Positions 1 to 5,373 of a stretch of DNA of 5,373 nucleotides are shown piece after piece (within the stretch, counting starts at the first letter, position 1; every line of letters starts with the position of its first letter). The translations under genes and the position numbers were made by a program. Under the pieces are notes generated by a model. That model worked only from the letters and a program-made list of their open reading frames with translations. It did no database searches and had not been told where the DNA came from. The stretch comes from Verrucomicrobiales bacterium (GTDB lineage Bacteria > Verrucomicrobiota > Verrucomicrobiia > Verrucomicrobiales > DEV007): NCBI GenBank assembly GCA_023253615.1, contig JALRFZ010000321.1, positions 1 through 5,373 of the forward strand, given 5' to 3'.

Positions 1-9
1 CCCTGACAC

Positions 10-2379
10 TCAACCCTCTCCGGTCGAATCGCCTGCTTCCCGCTCGCGATCGCGCCGCGTCTTTTTGCGCTGACGGCCACCTTCGGTGACGGGCACGAAG
101 TCGATGAATCCCCGGCTGCGATCGACGCGGTAGAGACGCACTTTCAGCCGCTGGCCCACGCCGATGACGGGGGCTCCGGTGCGGCTGCGGAATTCCTCGC
201 GGTCGCGGTCGAAGAAATACTCCTGCCACGGCGGCAGGGTATCCTTGCGGATGAGACCCTTCACGAAAAGCCCGTCGAGTTCGGCAAAGGCTCCGATCGC
301 CTTCACCTCGAAGACCGTCGCCTCGAACTCGGCCGACTCGTCGGACATGGCGACGCTTTCGAGATACTCGATGAGCTTGAAACGCTGCGAATCCATCTCG
401 GCATCGGCGGCGATGCGTTCGGTGCGGGAAATGTGCTCGGCGATCTGACCGATCTCGCCCTCGTTCGGAGTCGGGTCGGCCTTTTCCGGCGCGGTCGGGG
501 CATGACGCCGCGAAAGCAGCCGACGCAAGGCTCGATGCACGAGCAGATCGGCGTAACGGCGGATCGGGCTGGTGAAATGGGTGTAGTTCACCTTCGCGAG
601 CCCGTAGTGGCCGATCGGATCCTTGGAATACGCGGCCCGCTTCAAGCTCTTGAGCAAGGCGATCTTCAGGCTGTGTTCCTCGAGTTTGCCGCGAATCCCG
701 GCGAGCAATTTCTGGAGCTCGGTCCGGTTCGAGACATCGCCGACGCGATGACCAAAGGCCCGGGCTTTCTCCGCGAATTCCTGCAGCTTCGCCGGATCGG
801 GATCCTCATGGATGCGGTAGACGGAAGGAACGGGCGCGTTTTTCGTCTCGTAGGCGACCGCTTCGTTCGCTGCGAGCATGAACTCTTCGATGAGCTGGTG
901 GCTCTCGTCGTATTCGCTGCGTTTCACTCCGACGGCGCGGCCACGTTCGTCGATCACGACGCGCACCTCGGCGAACTCGAGATCGAGGGCACCGTTGGCA
1001 AAACGTTTTTTCCGCAGCATCGCGGCGAGCTTCCAGGCCCGGTGCAGGTGCTCGACGAGTCCACGCTCTTTCGCGTCGTCGATCGCGGCGATCCCGGCGG
1101 TGTCGAGCTTCATGCGCTCGAAGGCCTCCTCGTAACTGTAGCGGCGATGGCTGCGGATCACGGCGGAAACGAAACGGGCGGATTTCATCTTGCCCTTCAT
1201 GTCGAACTCCATGATCGCCGCGTGGGTGAGGCGCTCCACACCCGGCTTCAGGGAACAGACGCCGTTGCTGAGCTTCTCCGGGAGCATGGGCAGGACGCGG
1301 TCGGCGAGGTAGACGCTGTTGCCGCGCTTCCGCGCCTCGCGGTCGAGAGCGGTGCCGGGCTTCACGTAATGGGAGACGTCGGCGATGTGTACGGCAAGCT
1401 CCCAGGAGCCGTCGGGACGCTCCGTGACGCAGATGGCGTCGTCGAAATCCTTCGCATCCTCGGGATCGATCGTGAAGACCTCGCGCTCGCGCCAGTCCTC
1501 GCGGCGCGCGACCTCGGCCTCGTCGATCGTCTCGGGAATAGCCTCGGCTTCGCGGAGGACGGATTCGGGAAAGGTCGTGGGCAGTCCGTAGCGGTGGATG
1601 ATGGAAAGGATGTCGACGCCGGGATCGTCCTCGCGACCGAGGACCTCGCGCATCTCGGCGGTGGGAAGGCTCGTGGGGCTGTCCCATCCGGTGAACTCGG
1701 CCACGACGATGTCGCCCTGCTTGGCTTCCGGGAGAAACTTGAGAAGGCGGAAGGAGGTGGGGAGCCGTCCATCTTCCGGCACGATCGTGGCGCGGGTACC
1801 CTTGCTGTAAAAACGTCCGACGATGCGGGTGCGGGATCGCTCCAACACACGCACGACCTTGGCATGGGGCTCCAGCCCTTCACTTGAAAAAGCCTTGCCC
1901 TTCGTCACCGGTCCGGCCGCGCTCCGGGCGGGAGCGCCGCGATGGCGCGAGGCATGGCGCTGCCAACGGGGAGGTTCGGGCGGGACGAGATGCACCTCGA
2001 CCCGGTCGCCATCGAGGGAGGTGCCCGTGAGACGTCCGGGCACGAAGATTTTCGGCCTTTCCCCCGGAGGAAATCCAGGCACGACCGATCCCTCGTCGGG
2101 GAGGAAGGTGGCACTCTGGCGTTTGCGATCGCGGGAGAACTGGATCGTGCCGATGAGGGACGGCACCTTCGACCTGATCGCCTTGGCGACGAGGCGGTAG
2201 CGAGATTTCCGCCCGCACTCGATCTCCCCCAGATTCTGCAGCTCGGCGAGGGCGTCGCGGAAGGCGGAGCGCTCCTTCATGCGGACGCGGAGGGCCTTGG
2301 CCAGCTCGGATTTGTTGAGCGGCTCGTATTTCGAGGAGGAAAGGAGCTCCCGGATGCGGGGAATGAATGAATTCTTCAA
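10..2379 (-). CDS. rnr: Ribonuclease R (RNB-family 3'-5' exoribonuclease)
   Basis: Processive hydrolytic 3'-5' exoribonuclease of the RNase II/R family, cytoplasmic, which degrades structured RNA and takes part in rRNA and tmRNA-linked quality control (family knowledge). From the TTG at 2379 the protein has 789 residues, close to B. subtilis (779) and E. coli (813). Domains seen, in that numbering: an N-terminal winged-helix-like region at about 2-67, cold-shock-like OB folds at about 74-136 and 172-232, and the RNB catalytic domain from about 296. The metal-binding motif DPEDAKDFDD is at 305-314 with all four Asp present. HIADVSHYV follows at about 327-335 and THFTSPIRRYADLLVHR at 600-616. 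An S1 domain covers about 682-764, followed by a basic tail. The open frame runs upstream to 2667, but that part is antisense to the pilin gene and has no family resemblance. TTG (leading LKNSFIPRIREL) is the only plausible start near the domain edge, and no Shine-Dalgarno sequence is visible. A Pro/Arg/Ala-rich linker of about 35 residues separates the two cold-shock domains. The identification is very secure; the start is moderately so. Confidence 0.96.
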   Translation of the reverse strand: MKNSFIPRIRELLSSSKYEPLNKSELAKALRVRMKERSAFRDALAELQNLGEIECGRKSRYRLVAKAIRSKVPSLIGTIQFSRDRKRQSATFLPDEGSVVPGFPPGERPKIFVPGRLTGTSLDGDRVEVHLVPPEPPRWQRHASRHRGAPARSAAGPVTKGKAFSSEGLEPHAKVVRVLERSRTRIVGRFYSKGTRATIVPEDGRLPTSFRLLKFLPEAKQGDIVVAEFTGWDSPTSLPTAEMREVLGREDDPGVDILSIIHRYGLPTTFPESVLREAEAIPETIDEAEVARREDWREREVFTIDPEDAKDFDDAICVTERPDGSWELAVHIADVSHYVKPGTALDREARKRGNSVYLADRVLPMLPEKLSNGVCSLKPGVERLTHAAIMEFDMKGKMKSARFVSAVIRSHRRYSYEEAFERMKLDTAGIAAIDDAKERGLVEHLHRAWKLAAMLRKKRFANGALDLEFAEVRVVIDERGRAVGVKRSEYDESHQLIEEFMLAANEAVAYETKNAPVPSVYRIHEDPDPAKLQEFAEKARAFGHRVGDVSNRTELQKLLAGIRGKLEEHSLKIALLKSLKRAAYSKDPIGHYGLAKVNYTHFTSPIRRYADLLVHRALRRLLSRRHAPTAPEKADPTPNEGEIGQIAEHISRTERIAADAEMDSQRFKLIEYLESVAMSDESAEFEATVFEVKAIGAFAELDGLFVKGLIRKDTLPPWQEYFFDRDREEFRSRTGAPVIGVGQRLKVRLYRVDRSRGFIDFVPVTEGGRQRKKTRRDREREAGDSTGEG

Positions 2380-2515
2380 AAGAAGGCCCGGAAAATGACG
2401 AAAAAGATGGACTTGAAGGGTCGGCTTGTGGTTACATGATTGCGTAAAGAAAACCGACGAGAGAAGGAATGAAATCTCGTCTCTCCACCTCCACACTTCC
2501 AAGATGCCCCGAATG
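2380..2515. other. Divergent intergenic region between rnr and the pilin-like gene
   Basis: This 136-base gap separates two genes transcribed away from each other, so promoters for both should lie here. It is visibly more AT-rich than its flanks, notably at 2391-2470. I could not find a convincing -35/-10 pair on either strand. It holds a 7-bp inverted repeat at 2456-2481 and a possible short leader ORF at 2469-2516, each listed separately. Confidence 0.7.
2456..2481 (+). promoter_or_regulatory. Small inverted repeat / possible 5'-UTR hairpin ahead of the pilin-like gene
   Basis: GACGAGA at 2456-2462 is the exact reverse complement of TCTCGTC at 2475-2481, with a 12-base loop. The loop carries AAGGA followed directly by ATG (2469-2471). 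It could be an RNA hairpin in the leader of the downstream gene or a DNA operator half-site pair. A 7-bp repeat can occur by chance, so only the repeat itself is certain; any function is inference. Confidence 0.35.
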
Positions 2516-2516
2516 A
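2469..2516 (+). CDS. Possible 15-codon leader ORF overlapping the pilin-like gene start
   Basis: ATG at 2469 opens a 15-codon frame ([15 protein letters not shown]) that ends at TGA 2514-2516. That stop overlaps the ATG at 2516 by one base (TGATG), an arrangement typical of translational coupling. Against it, the AAGGA sits immediately before the ATG with no proper spacing, and the peptide resembles nothing I recognise. It may be chance; conservation in relatives would decide. Confidence 0.2.
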   Translation: MKSRLSTSTLPRCPE

Positions 2517-3112
2517 TGAAAATGTCACCCTCTATCTCCCGTCCGCGAGCCTTCACCCTGCTGGAGTTGCTCGTCGTCATCGCCATCATCGGGGTGCTCG
2601 CGGGGCTCATGTTCCCCGCCACGACAGGTGCCCTGCGCAAGGCGGAGCGCGCCCACGCGGAGAACACCGCCTACAACCTGAAGAACGCGATCTCGGCGTA
2701 CTTCACGGAGTACCGGAAATATCCCGTCGATCCCTCGAACAACAACGAGGCGACTCCGCTCCGCACGGACAGGCAGCTCATGGACGTGCTCCTCGGGGCC
2801 GACAGCCAGAAGGAAAGCGGCGGCCTCAACCCCCGCGGGATCGCCTTCTACACGGACAAAGCCGCCAAGCCGGCCGGTGACTCCAAATACCGCAAGGGCG
2901 TCCGCCTCGAGCCGGACGGGGGCGGCGAGCTCTGGGATCCCTACGCCGACTATTATTACGTCCGCATGGATCTCGACTACAACAACCGGGTGGAAAAACC
3001 CATGTGGGATGAGACGAACGACGCCCAGATGCTGCCCGAGTCGATCCTCGTCTGGAGCGCGGGGAAGGACAACGAGGAATCCACCGGCAAGGACAACATC
3101 AAGACCTGGTGA
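2516..3112 (+). CDS. Type IV pilin/type II secretion pseudopilin-like protein (GspG-like)
   Basis: Predicted secreted, membrane-anchored prepilin of 198 residues. A short basic leader ([12 protein letters not shown]) is followed by [19 protein letters not shown], the class III signal cut by a prepilin peptidase before Phe13. The conserved Glu is at position 5 of the mature chain (residue 17) and the hydrophobic helix spans about 13-32. The -1 residue is Ala rather than the usual Gly. The helical spine continues ([20 protein letters not shown]...), and the C-terminal domain has [16 protein letters not shown] and then [18 protein letters not shown]. This resembles the GspG ending with its D/N-rich calcium-binding loop. 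Starts at 2504, 2513, 2516 or 2522 all give a plausible leader; 2516 is chosen because it gives a leader of usual length. The frame extends upstream to 2426 without family resemblance. No other secretion genes are adjacent and a terminator follows at once, so it appears monocistronic. Such orphan pilin-like proteins are abundant in Verrucomicrobiota and Planctomycetota, and their partners are often unknown. Confidence 0.88.
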   Translation: MKMSPSISRPRAFTLLELLVVIAIIGVLAGLMFPATTGALRKAERAHAENTAYNLKNAISAYFTEYRKYPVDPSNNNEATPLRTDRQLMDVLLGADSQKESGGLNPRGIAFYTDKAAKPAGDSKYRKGVRLEPDGGGELWDPYADYYYVRMDLDYNNRVEKPMWDETNDAQMLPESILVWSAGKDNEESTGKDNIKTW

Positions 3113-3157
3113 AGCCCGCCCTGTCTCTCCGGCACGCCTCGCGCGCGACGGATCCGG

Positions 3158-3189
3158 AACGCGTCCCCGCAACGGGACGCGTTTTTTTT
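3158..3189 (+). terminator. Intrinsic (rho-independent) terminator of the pilin-like gene
   Basis: AACGCGTCCC (3158-3167) and GGGACGCGTT (3174-3183) form a perfect 10-bp stem with the 6-base loop CGCAAC. An uninterrupted run of eight T covers 3182-3189 on the plus strand. It begins 45 bases after the stop at 3112. The minus strand has no T-run after the hairpin, so it should act only on plus-strand transcripts. The convergent cysQ stop codon lies 4 bases beyond the T-run. Confidence 0.93.
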
Positions 3190-3193
3190 GTCA

Positions 3194-3970
3194 TCATTCG
3201 ACGATGAAGTGGGGATTGAGGAGATTCTCCTTGTTGTAGCGGAGCGCCTCGCCGGTGGCATGCTCGACGACGCGGCGTCCGGCGGCGAGGGCGATGGCGT
3301 GGGCGGCGCCGGTGTCCCACTCCATCGTGGGCCCGAGGCGCGGATAGACATCGGCGGCGCCTTCGGCGACGAGGCAGAGCTTCAGCGAGCTGCCGGCCGA
3401 ATGAAATTCGACCTTCTTTCCCTGCGCCTCGAGCGCGGCGATGAACTCGCGCACCTCGTCGGTGAGGTGGGAGCGGCTCGCAACGACGGTGACCTCTTCC
3501 TTCTCGCTGTAACGTACACCGCCTCCGAGCGGGATGGCCTCTCCGCCGCCGGAGGATTTCCAGGCGCCGCGACCTTCCGCCCCCCAGTAGAGGTGGTCTC
3601 CGACGGGCTGGTAGACGACGCCGAGCACGGGTGTCTGCCCGCGCACGAGGGCGATGTTCACGGTGAACTCGCCGTTGCGCTTGATGAATTCCTTGGTGCC
3701 GTCGAGCGGATCGACGAGCCAGAAATACTCCCAATCCTTGCGCTCGCCGTAGGGCAGGGTCCGGGTTTCTTCGGAAATGACGGGGATCGCGGGATCAAGG
3801 CGGGCGAGCCCCTCGAGAATGACGGCATTCGAGCGCCGGTCGGCCTCGGTCAGGGGCGAATCATCCTCCTTCGCATCGACGGCGAAATCGGTGCCGTAGA
3901 CTTCCAGAATGGCGGCTCCGGCGGCGCGGGCGATGTTCTTCACTTCCTCGAGATTGATGGTATCCAGCAT
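3194..3970 (-). CDS. cysQ: 3'(2'),5'-bisphosphate nucleotidase CysQ (inositol monophosphatase superfamily)
   Basis: Probably hydrolyses 3'-phosphoadenosine 5'-phosphate (PAP) to AMP and phosphate, removing the inhibitory by-product of PAPS reduction and of phosphopantetheine transfer. It would act in the cytoplasm or at the inner membrane with Mg2+ (family knowledge). It has 258 residues; E. coli CysQ has 246. Motifs of the Mg2+/Li+-sensitive phosphatase superfamily are complete: [15 protein letters not shown] at about 34-48, VISEE with Glu67/Glu68, [13 protein letters not shown] at 84-96 (Asp87, Asp90, Thr92), and the C-terminal [10 protein letters not shown] with Asp219. The GTKEFI form and the [19 protein letters not shown] block at about 193-211 favour CysQ over inositol-1-phosphatase (SuhB) or FBPase, but substrate cannot be proven from sequence. 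The ATG start at 3970 opens [10 protein letters not shown], in line with the family N-terminus; no Shine-Dalgarno sequence is seen. It is convergent with the pilin-like gene and lies 97 bases downstream of the TPR gene on the same strand. No other sulfur-assimilation genes are adjacent. Confidence 0.93.
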   Translation of the reverse strand: MLDTINLEEVKNIARAAGAAILEVYGTDFAVDAKEDDSPLTEADRRSNAVILEGLARLDPAIPVISEETRTLPYGERKDWEYFWLVDPLDGTKEFIKRNGEFTVNIALVRGQTPVLGVVYQPVGDHLYWGAEGRGAWKSSGGGEAIPLGGGVRYSEKEEVTVVASRSHLTDEVREFIAALEAQGKKVEFHSAGSSLKLCLVAEGAADVYPRLGPTMEWDTGAAHAIALAAGRRVVEHATGEALRYNKENLLNPHFIVE

Positions 3971-3979
3971 GATGGGGGC

Positions 3980-4007
3980 ATGGAACGCCCTCGGGAGGTC
4001 TTGTCAA
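3980..4007 (-). promoter_or_regulatory. Possible sigma70-type promoter for cysQ
   Basis: Read on the minus strand, a perfect TTGACA lies at 4007-4002. After a 16-base spacer comes TTCCAT at 3985-3980, which matches the -10 consensus at only three of six positions. A start site about 7 bases past the -10 would fall a few bases from the ATG at 3970, implying a leaderless or nearly leaderless mRNA. The -35 is good, the -10 is poor, and this is inference. Confidence 0.3.
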
Positions 4008-4026
4008 CCCGCAAGCGGGACTTCCC

Positions 4027-4052
4027 CCTCCACGCGCGGAAATCGCGGGAGG
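4027..4052 (-). terminator. Stable hairpin just past the TPR gene stop (weak terminator candidate)
   Basis: CCTCC (4027-4031) pairs with GGAGG (4048-4052), and inside it CGCG (4033-4036) pairs with CGCG (4044-4047). This gives nine base pairs with one bulged A at 4032 and a 7-base loop. It starts 15 bases past the TPR gene stop on the minus strand. A smaller CCCGC/GCGGG repeat follows at 4008-4019. Neither has a T-run on the minus strand, so it is not a canonical intrinsic terminator. It may protect the mRNA 3' end or weakly uncouple the TPR gene from cysQ. Confidence 0.3.
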
Positions 4053-4067
4053 CGGCGAACGGAACCC

Positions 4068-4889
4068 TCACTGGAGATTCTCAAGCTGCTCCGAGGTCCA
4101 TTTCACGGCCTGGGCGGCGTCGTTGTCGTCGGGATTCCGGGCCATGTAGGTCTGCCACTCGGTCCTGGCGATTTCGAGATGCTCCTTGGCTTCGCCTTTT
4201 TCACCGATCTTCATCGAGGCGAATCCGGCCATGCCCCGGGTGCGGGCGAGGGTGCGGTGATATTCGGCGACGCCGCCTTCGCCTCCCGCGATCTCATCGA
4301 GCACGGTGATGGCATCCTTCAGGGGCGCGCGGGATTCGTCGAAATTGCCGGAATCCCCCAGCAGCTCGGCGAGATGGGCGAGGCGCTGGGCATAGGAAAA
4401 CTTCACATCCGGGGCGACGGAGCGGTTCCCGTCGATGATGGGCTTCAACACGGAGATGGCCTTTTCCTCGAGGGCGATGGCGTTTTTCACCTTGCCGCCG
4501 TCGCGCTGGCCGGCGGCAAGAGCGCCGTAAATGTCGGCGAGGGTTTTCAGATAGGTCGATTCGTAGGGGTTCGAGGCGACGACGCGCCCGAGCACCTCGG
4601 CGGCCCCTTCGAGCTTGCTCGTGTCGCCCGAGAGGAGACCGACGCGGGCGAGGCTGTTCCCCAGCCCCAGCTGGTATTCATCGACGGCGGCATCGAGGGT
4701 GACGGCCTTGGCGTAGAGGTCGCTCGACTGCTGGTAGGCCTGGCGCGCCATCTCGACATCGCGCCTTGCCTCGAGGACGCGGCCGACAAGGGTGAAGGAT
4801 TTGGCGAGCGCCCCGAGGATGCGGTGGTTGGCGGGATTGGCCTGCTGCATTTCATTCAGCTTCACGCCGACGGACATGGCGGCGTCGCC
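4068..4889 (-). CDS. TPR-like helical repeat protein, 5' end missing
   Basis: This is a fragment of about 273 residues made almost wholly of amphipathic helices. Roughly five repeat units of about 40-50 residues can be seen. Typical unit openings are [57 protein letters not shown] and [15 protein letters not shown]. The units are often separated by NP turns (SNPYES, RNPDDN). The protein ends ...SEQLENLQ at TGA 4070-4068. TPR-type repeats normally act as protein-protein scaffolds; no catalytic motif is visible and I do not recognise a specific family. The style resembles C-terminal TPR regions of large kinase or sensor proteins in PVC bacteria, but that is a guess. No signal peptide or natural start is present. 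The open frame continues to a GTG at 4922, but bases from about 4890 onward are the antisense of L24, so the true 5' part is lost. ATG at 4877 is an internal Met and probably not a real start. Confidence 0.75.
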   Translation of the reverse strand, partial: GDAAMSVGVKLNEMQQANPANHRILGALAKSFTLVGRVLEARRDVEMARQAYQQSSDLYAKAVTLDAAVDEYQLGLGNSLARVGLLSGDTSKLEGAAEVLGRVVASNPYESTYLKTLADIYGALAAGQRDGGKVKNAIALEEKAISVLKPIIDGNRSVAPDVKFSYAQRLAHLAELLGDSGNFDESRAPLKDAITVLDEIAGGEGGVAEYHRTLARTRGMAGFASMKIGEKGEAKEHLEIARTEWQTYMARNPDDNDAAQAVKWTSEQLENLQ

Positions 4890-4896
4890 GGCGGCA
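4886..4896. other. Junction between truncated TPR gene and truncated rplX
   Basis: Left of this point the minus strand encodes a TPR-like protein that runs into the junction without a proper start. Right of it the plus strand encodes L24 starting in mid-protein at GGIIEKE. The bases here are GCC/GGC repeats (gccggcggc at 4887-4895), so a short microhomology could have allowed a false assembly overlap or an illegitimate recombination. The exact breakpoint cannot be placed to the base. Confidence 0.75.
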
Positions 4897-5045
4897 TCAT
4901 CGAGAAAGAGATGCCGATGCACGTGTCGAAGGTCGCGCTGTTCAACCCCGCGACGCAGAAGGCCGATCGTGTCGGCGTCAAGCGTCTGGCGGATGGCAAG
5001 CGTGTTCGGTTCTTCAAATCCAACGGAGAGATGATCGACGCGTAA
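4890..5045 (+). CDS. rplX: 50S ribosomal protein L24, C-terminal half only
   Basis: The 51 codons encode [20 protein letters not shown] followed by [12 protein letters not shown] and ending in [17 protein letters not shown]. This matches the C-terminal half of bacterial L24; E. coli has GGIVEKE, NAATGKADRVGF and KKVRFFKSNSE at the same places. L24 binds 23S rRNA at the start of 50S assembly. Bacterial L24 is usually about 75-105 residues. The N-terminal KOW domain, with its GKDKGK-type segment and the VEGxNxxKKH stretch, is absent. The residues read in frame just upstream (HADGHGGVA) are antisense of the TPR gene and do not match L24. In-frame ATGs at 4911 and 4917 would give 44 or 42 residues without the KOW domain, which is unlikely to work. 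rplN and rpsQ, expected upstream in the spc operon, are missing. This is either a fragment at a chimeric joint or a broken copy. Confidence 0.92.
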   Translation, partial: GGIIEKEMPMHVSKVALFNPATQKADRVGVKRLADGKRVRFFKSNGEMIDA

Positions 5046-5055
5046 GCGTCGATCA
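5032..5055 (+). promoter_or_regulatory. Perfect 10-bp hairpin with GNRA loop at the rplX-rplE boundary
   Basis: TGATCGACGC (5032-5041) is the exact reverse complement of GCGTCGATCA (5046-5055), and the four-base loop GTAA (5042-5045) carries the rplX stop codon TAA. As RNA this is a long stem capped by a GUAA tetraloop of the stable GNRA class. No T-run follows, so it is not an intrinsic terminator. It ends 13 bases before the rplE ATG. In E. coli the S8 repressor site of the spc operon lies at the rplE start, but this stem has no visible internal loop like the S8 core, so a link to S8 is only a hypothesis. Confidence 0.6.
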
Positions 5056-5068
5056 ACGGGTTACCAGC

Positions 5069-5373
5069 ATGGCAAGGCTGCAACAGTATTACCGCGAGAA
5101 GGTCGTGGCCCAGCTCCGCAAGGATCTCGGCATCACCAACGCGATGGAAGTGCCCAAGATCGTGAAGATCACGGTCAACATGGGTGTGGGCGAAGCGGTG
5201 GCCGACAAGAAGGTCATCGATGCGGCGGTGACGGATCTGACCAAGATCACGGGTCAAAAGCCCGTTGTGTGTCAGGCGCGCAAGTCGATCGCTTCGTTCA
5301 AGGTGCGTGAAGGGATGCCGGTCGGGGTTTCCGTGACCCTTCGCGGGGCCCGGATGTGGGAGTTCCTCGATCG
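5069..5373 (+). CDS. rplE: 50S ribosomal protein L5, N-terminal part (cut by window edge)
   Basis: L5 binds 5S rRNA, sits in the central protuberance of the 50S subunit and contacts the P-site tRNA (family knowledge). The 101 codons present start [20 protein letters not shown]. Conserved L5 blocks follow: [21 protein letters not shown] at about 29-49, [20 protein letters not shown] at about 63-82 and [16 protein letters not shown] at about 86-101. These align without gaps to E. coli L5 (NMGVGEAIADKK, SGQKPL, TLRGERMWEF). The full protein is about 180 residues, so roughly 80 lie past the window. The ATG at 5069 gives the standard L5 N-terminus; no clear Shine-Dalgarno sequence precedes it. It starts 23 bases after the rplX stop, the normal spc-operon order, and the gap is largely taken up by the hairpin. 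Confidence 0.96.
   Translation, partial: MARLQQYYREKVVAQLRKDLGITNAMEVPKIVKITVNMGVGEAVADKKVIDAAVTDLTKITGQKPVVCQARKSIASFKVREGMPVGVSVTLRGARMWEFLD

Noticed and set aside
433..1887. A 484-codon plus-strand open frame opposite rnr
   Set aside because: It lies wholly within the conserved rnr coding region on the other strand, has no recognisable motif and is typical of antisense frames in high-GC genes.
2372..2384. TTCTT-TTG-AAGAA inverted repeat as a start-codon switch for rnr
   Set aside because: The five A/U-rich pairs with a three-base loop would be too unstable to matter on their own. It is kept only as a note in the start-codon finding.
2413..2450. TTGAAG/TACATG as a plus-strand promoter for the pilin-like gene
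   Set aside because: The spacing is only about 14 bases and both boxes are poor matches. No better pair was found.
2380..2667. N-terminal extension of RNase R up to 2667
   Set aside because: The extension is antisense to the prepilin signal region and has no RNase R similarity. The pilin reading on the other strand is clear.
3188..4309. A 373-codon plus-strand open frame spanning cysQ and the TPR gene
   Set aside because: It is antisense to two recognisable genes and to the gap between them, with no family features.
4890..4922. TPR protein start at the GTG at 4922
   Set aside because: The first residues ([11 protein letters not shown]) are the reverse complement of the conserved L24 GGIIEKE segment, so they are not the natural N-terminus of the TPR protein.
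3909..5045. A 378-codon plus-strand open frame that appears to fuse a long N-terminal part to the L24 tail
   Set aside because: Everything before 4890 is antisense to the TPR gene and shows the low-complexity Gly/Val/Asp composition of a GC-rich shadow frame. Only the last 51 codons resemble a protein family. The fusion is a by-product of the junction, not a new L24 variant.

Overview
The window looks like a stretch of a GC-rich bacterial chromosome, or a contig assembled from one. The style fits Verrucomicrobiota or a related PVC-group bacterium. The pointers are an [19 protein letters not shown] prepilin signal with a GspG-like tail ending in a DNIKTW motif, weak or absent Shine-Dalgarno sequences, and bacterial-type L24/L5. 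This placement is an inference at moderate confidence; no 16S or other firm marker is present.

Layout from left to right. (1) Positions 10-2379, minus strand: a nearly full-length RNase R (rnr), probably starting at a TTG. (2) Positions 2380-2515: a 136-base divergent gap holding the 5' regions of rnr and of the next gene, with a small hairpin and a possible 15-codon leader ORF. (3) Positions 2516-3112, plus strand: a type IV pilin/pseudopilin-like secreted protein, followed by a textbook intrinsic terminator at 3158-3189. (4) Positions 3194-3970, minus strand: a CysQ-type 3'(2'),5'-bisphosphate nucleotidase, with a possible promoter just upstream. (5) Positions 4068 to about 4889, minus strand: the 3' part of a TPR-like helical repeat protein whose 5' end is missing. 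(6) About 4890-5045, plus strand: the C-terminal half of ribosomal protein L24 (rplX), with its KOW-domain half missing. (7) From 5069 to the window edge, plus strand: the N-terminal 101 residues of ribosomal protein L5 (rplE), in normal spc-operon order after rplX.

The most important observation is the junction near 4886-4896. A TPR gene reading left and an L24 gene reading right are both cut at the same short GCC/GGC-rich stretch. rplX normally follows rpsQ-rplN in the spc operon, so none of the expected upstream context is present. This is the signature of a chimeric contig joint or a rearrangement, so the two sides should not be treated as natural neighbours until reads confirm the join. 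A second observation is a perfect 10-bp stem with a GUAA (GNRA) tetraloop at 5032-5055 that places the rplX stop codon in its loop. It lies in the rplX-rplE interval, the region where S8 autoregulates the spc operon in E. coli.

The genes left of the junction are unrelated housekeeping or envelope functions (RNA decay, PAP recycling, a pilin-like protein) in separate transcription units. I see no defence system, mobile element, CRISPR array, tRNA or rRNA in the window.
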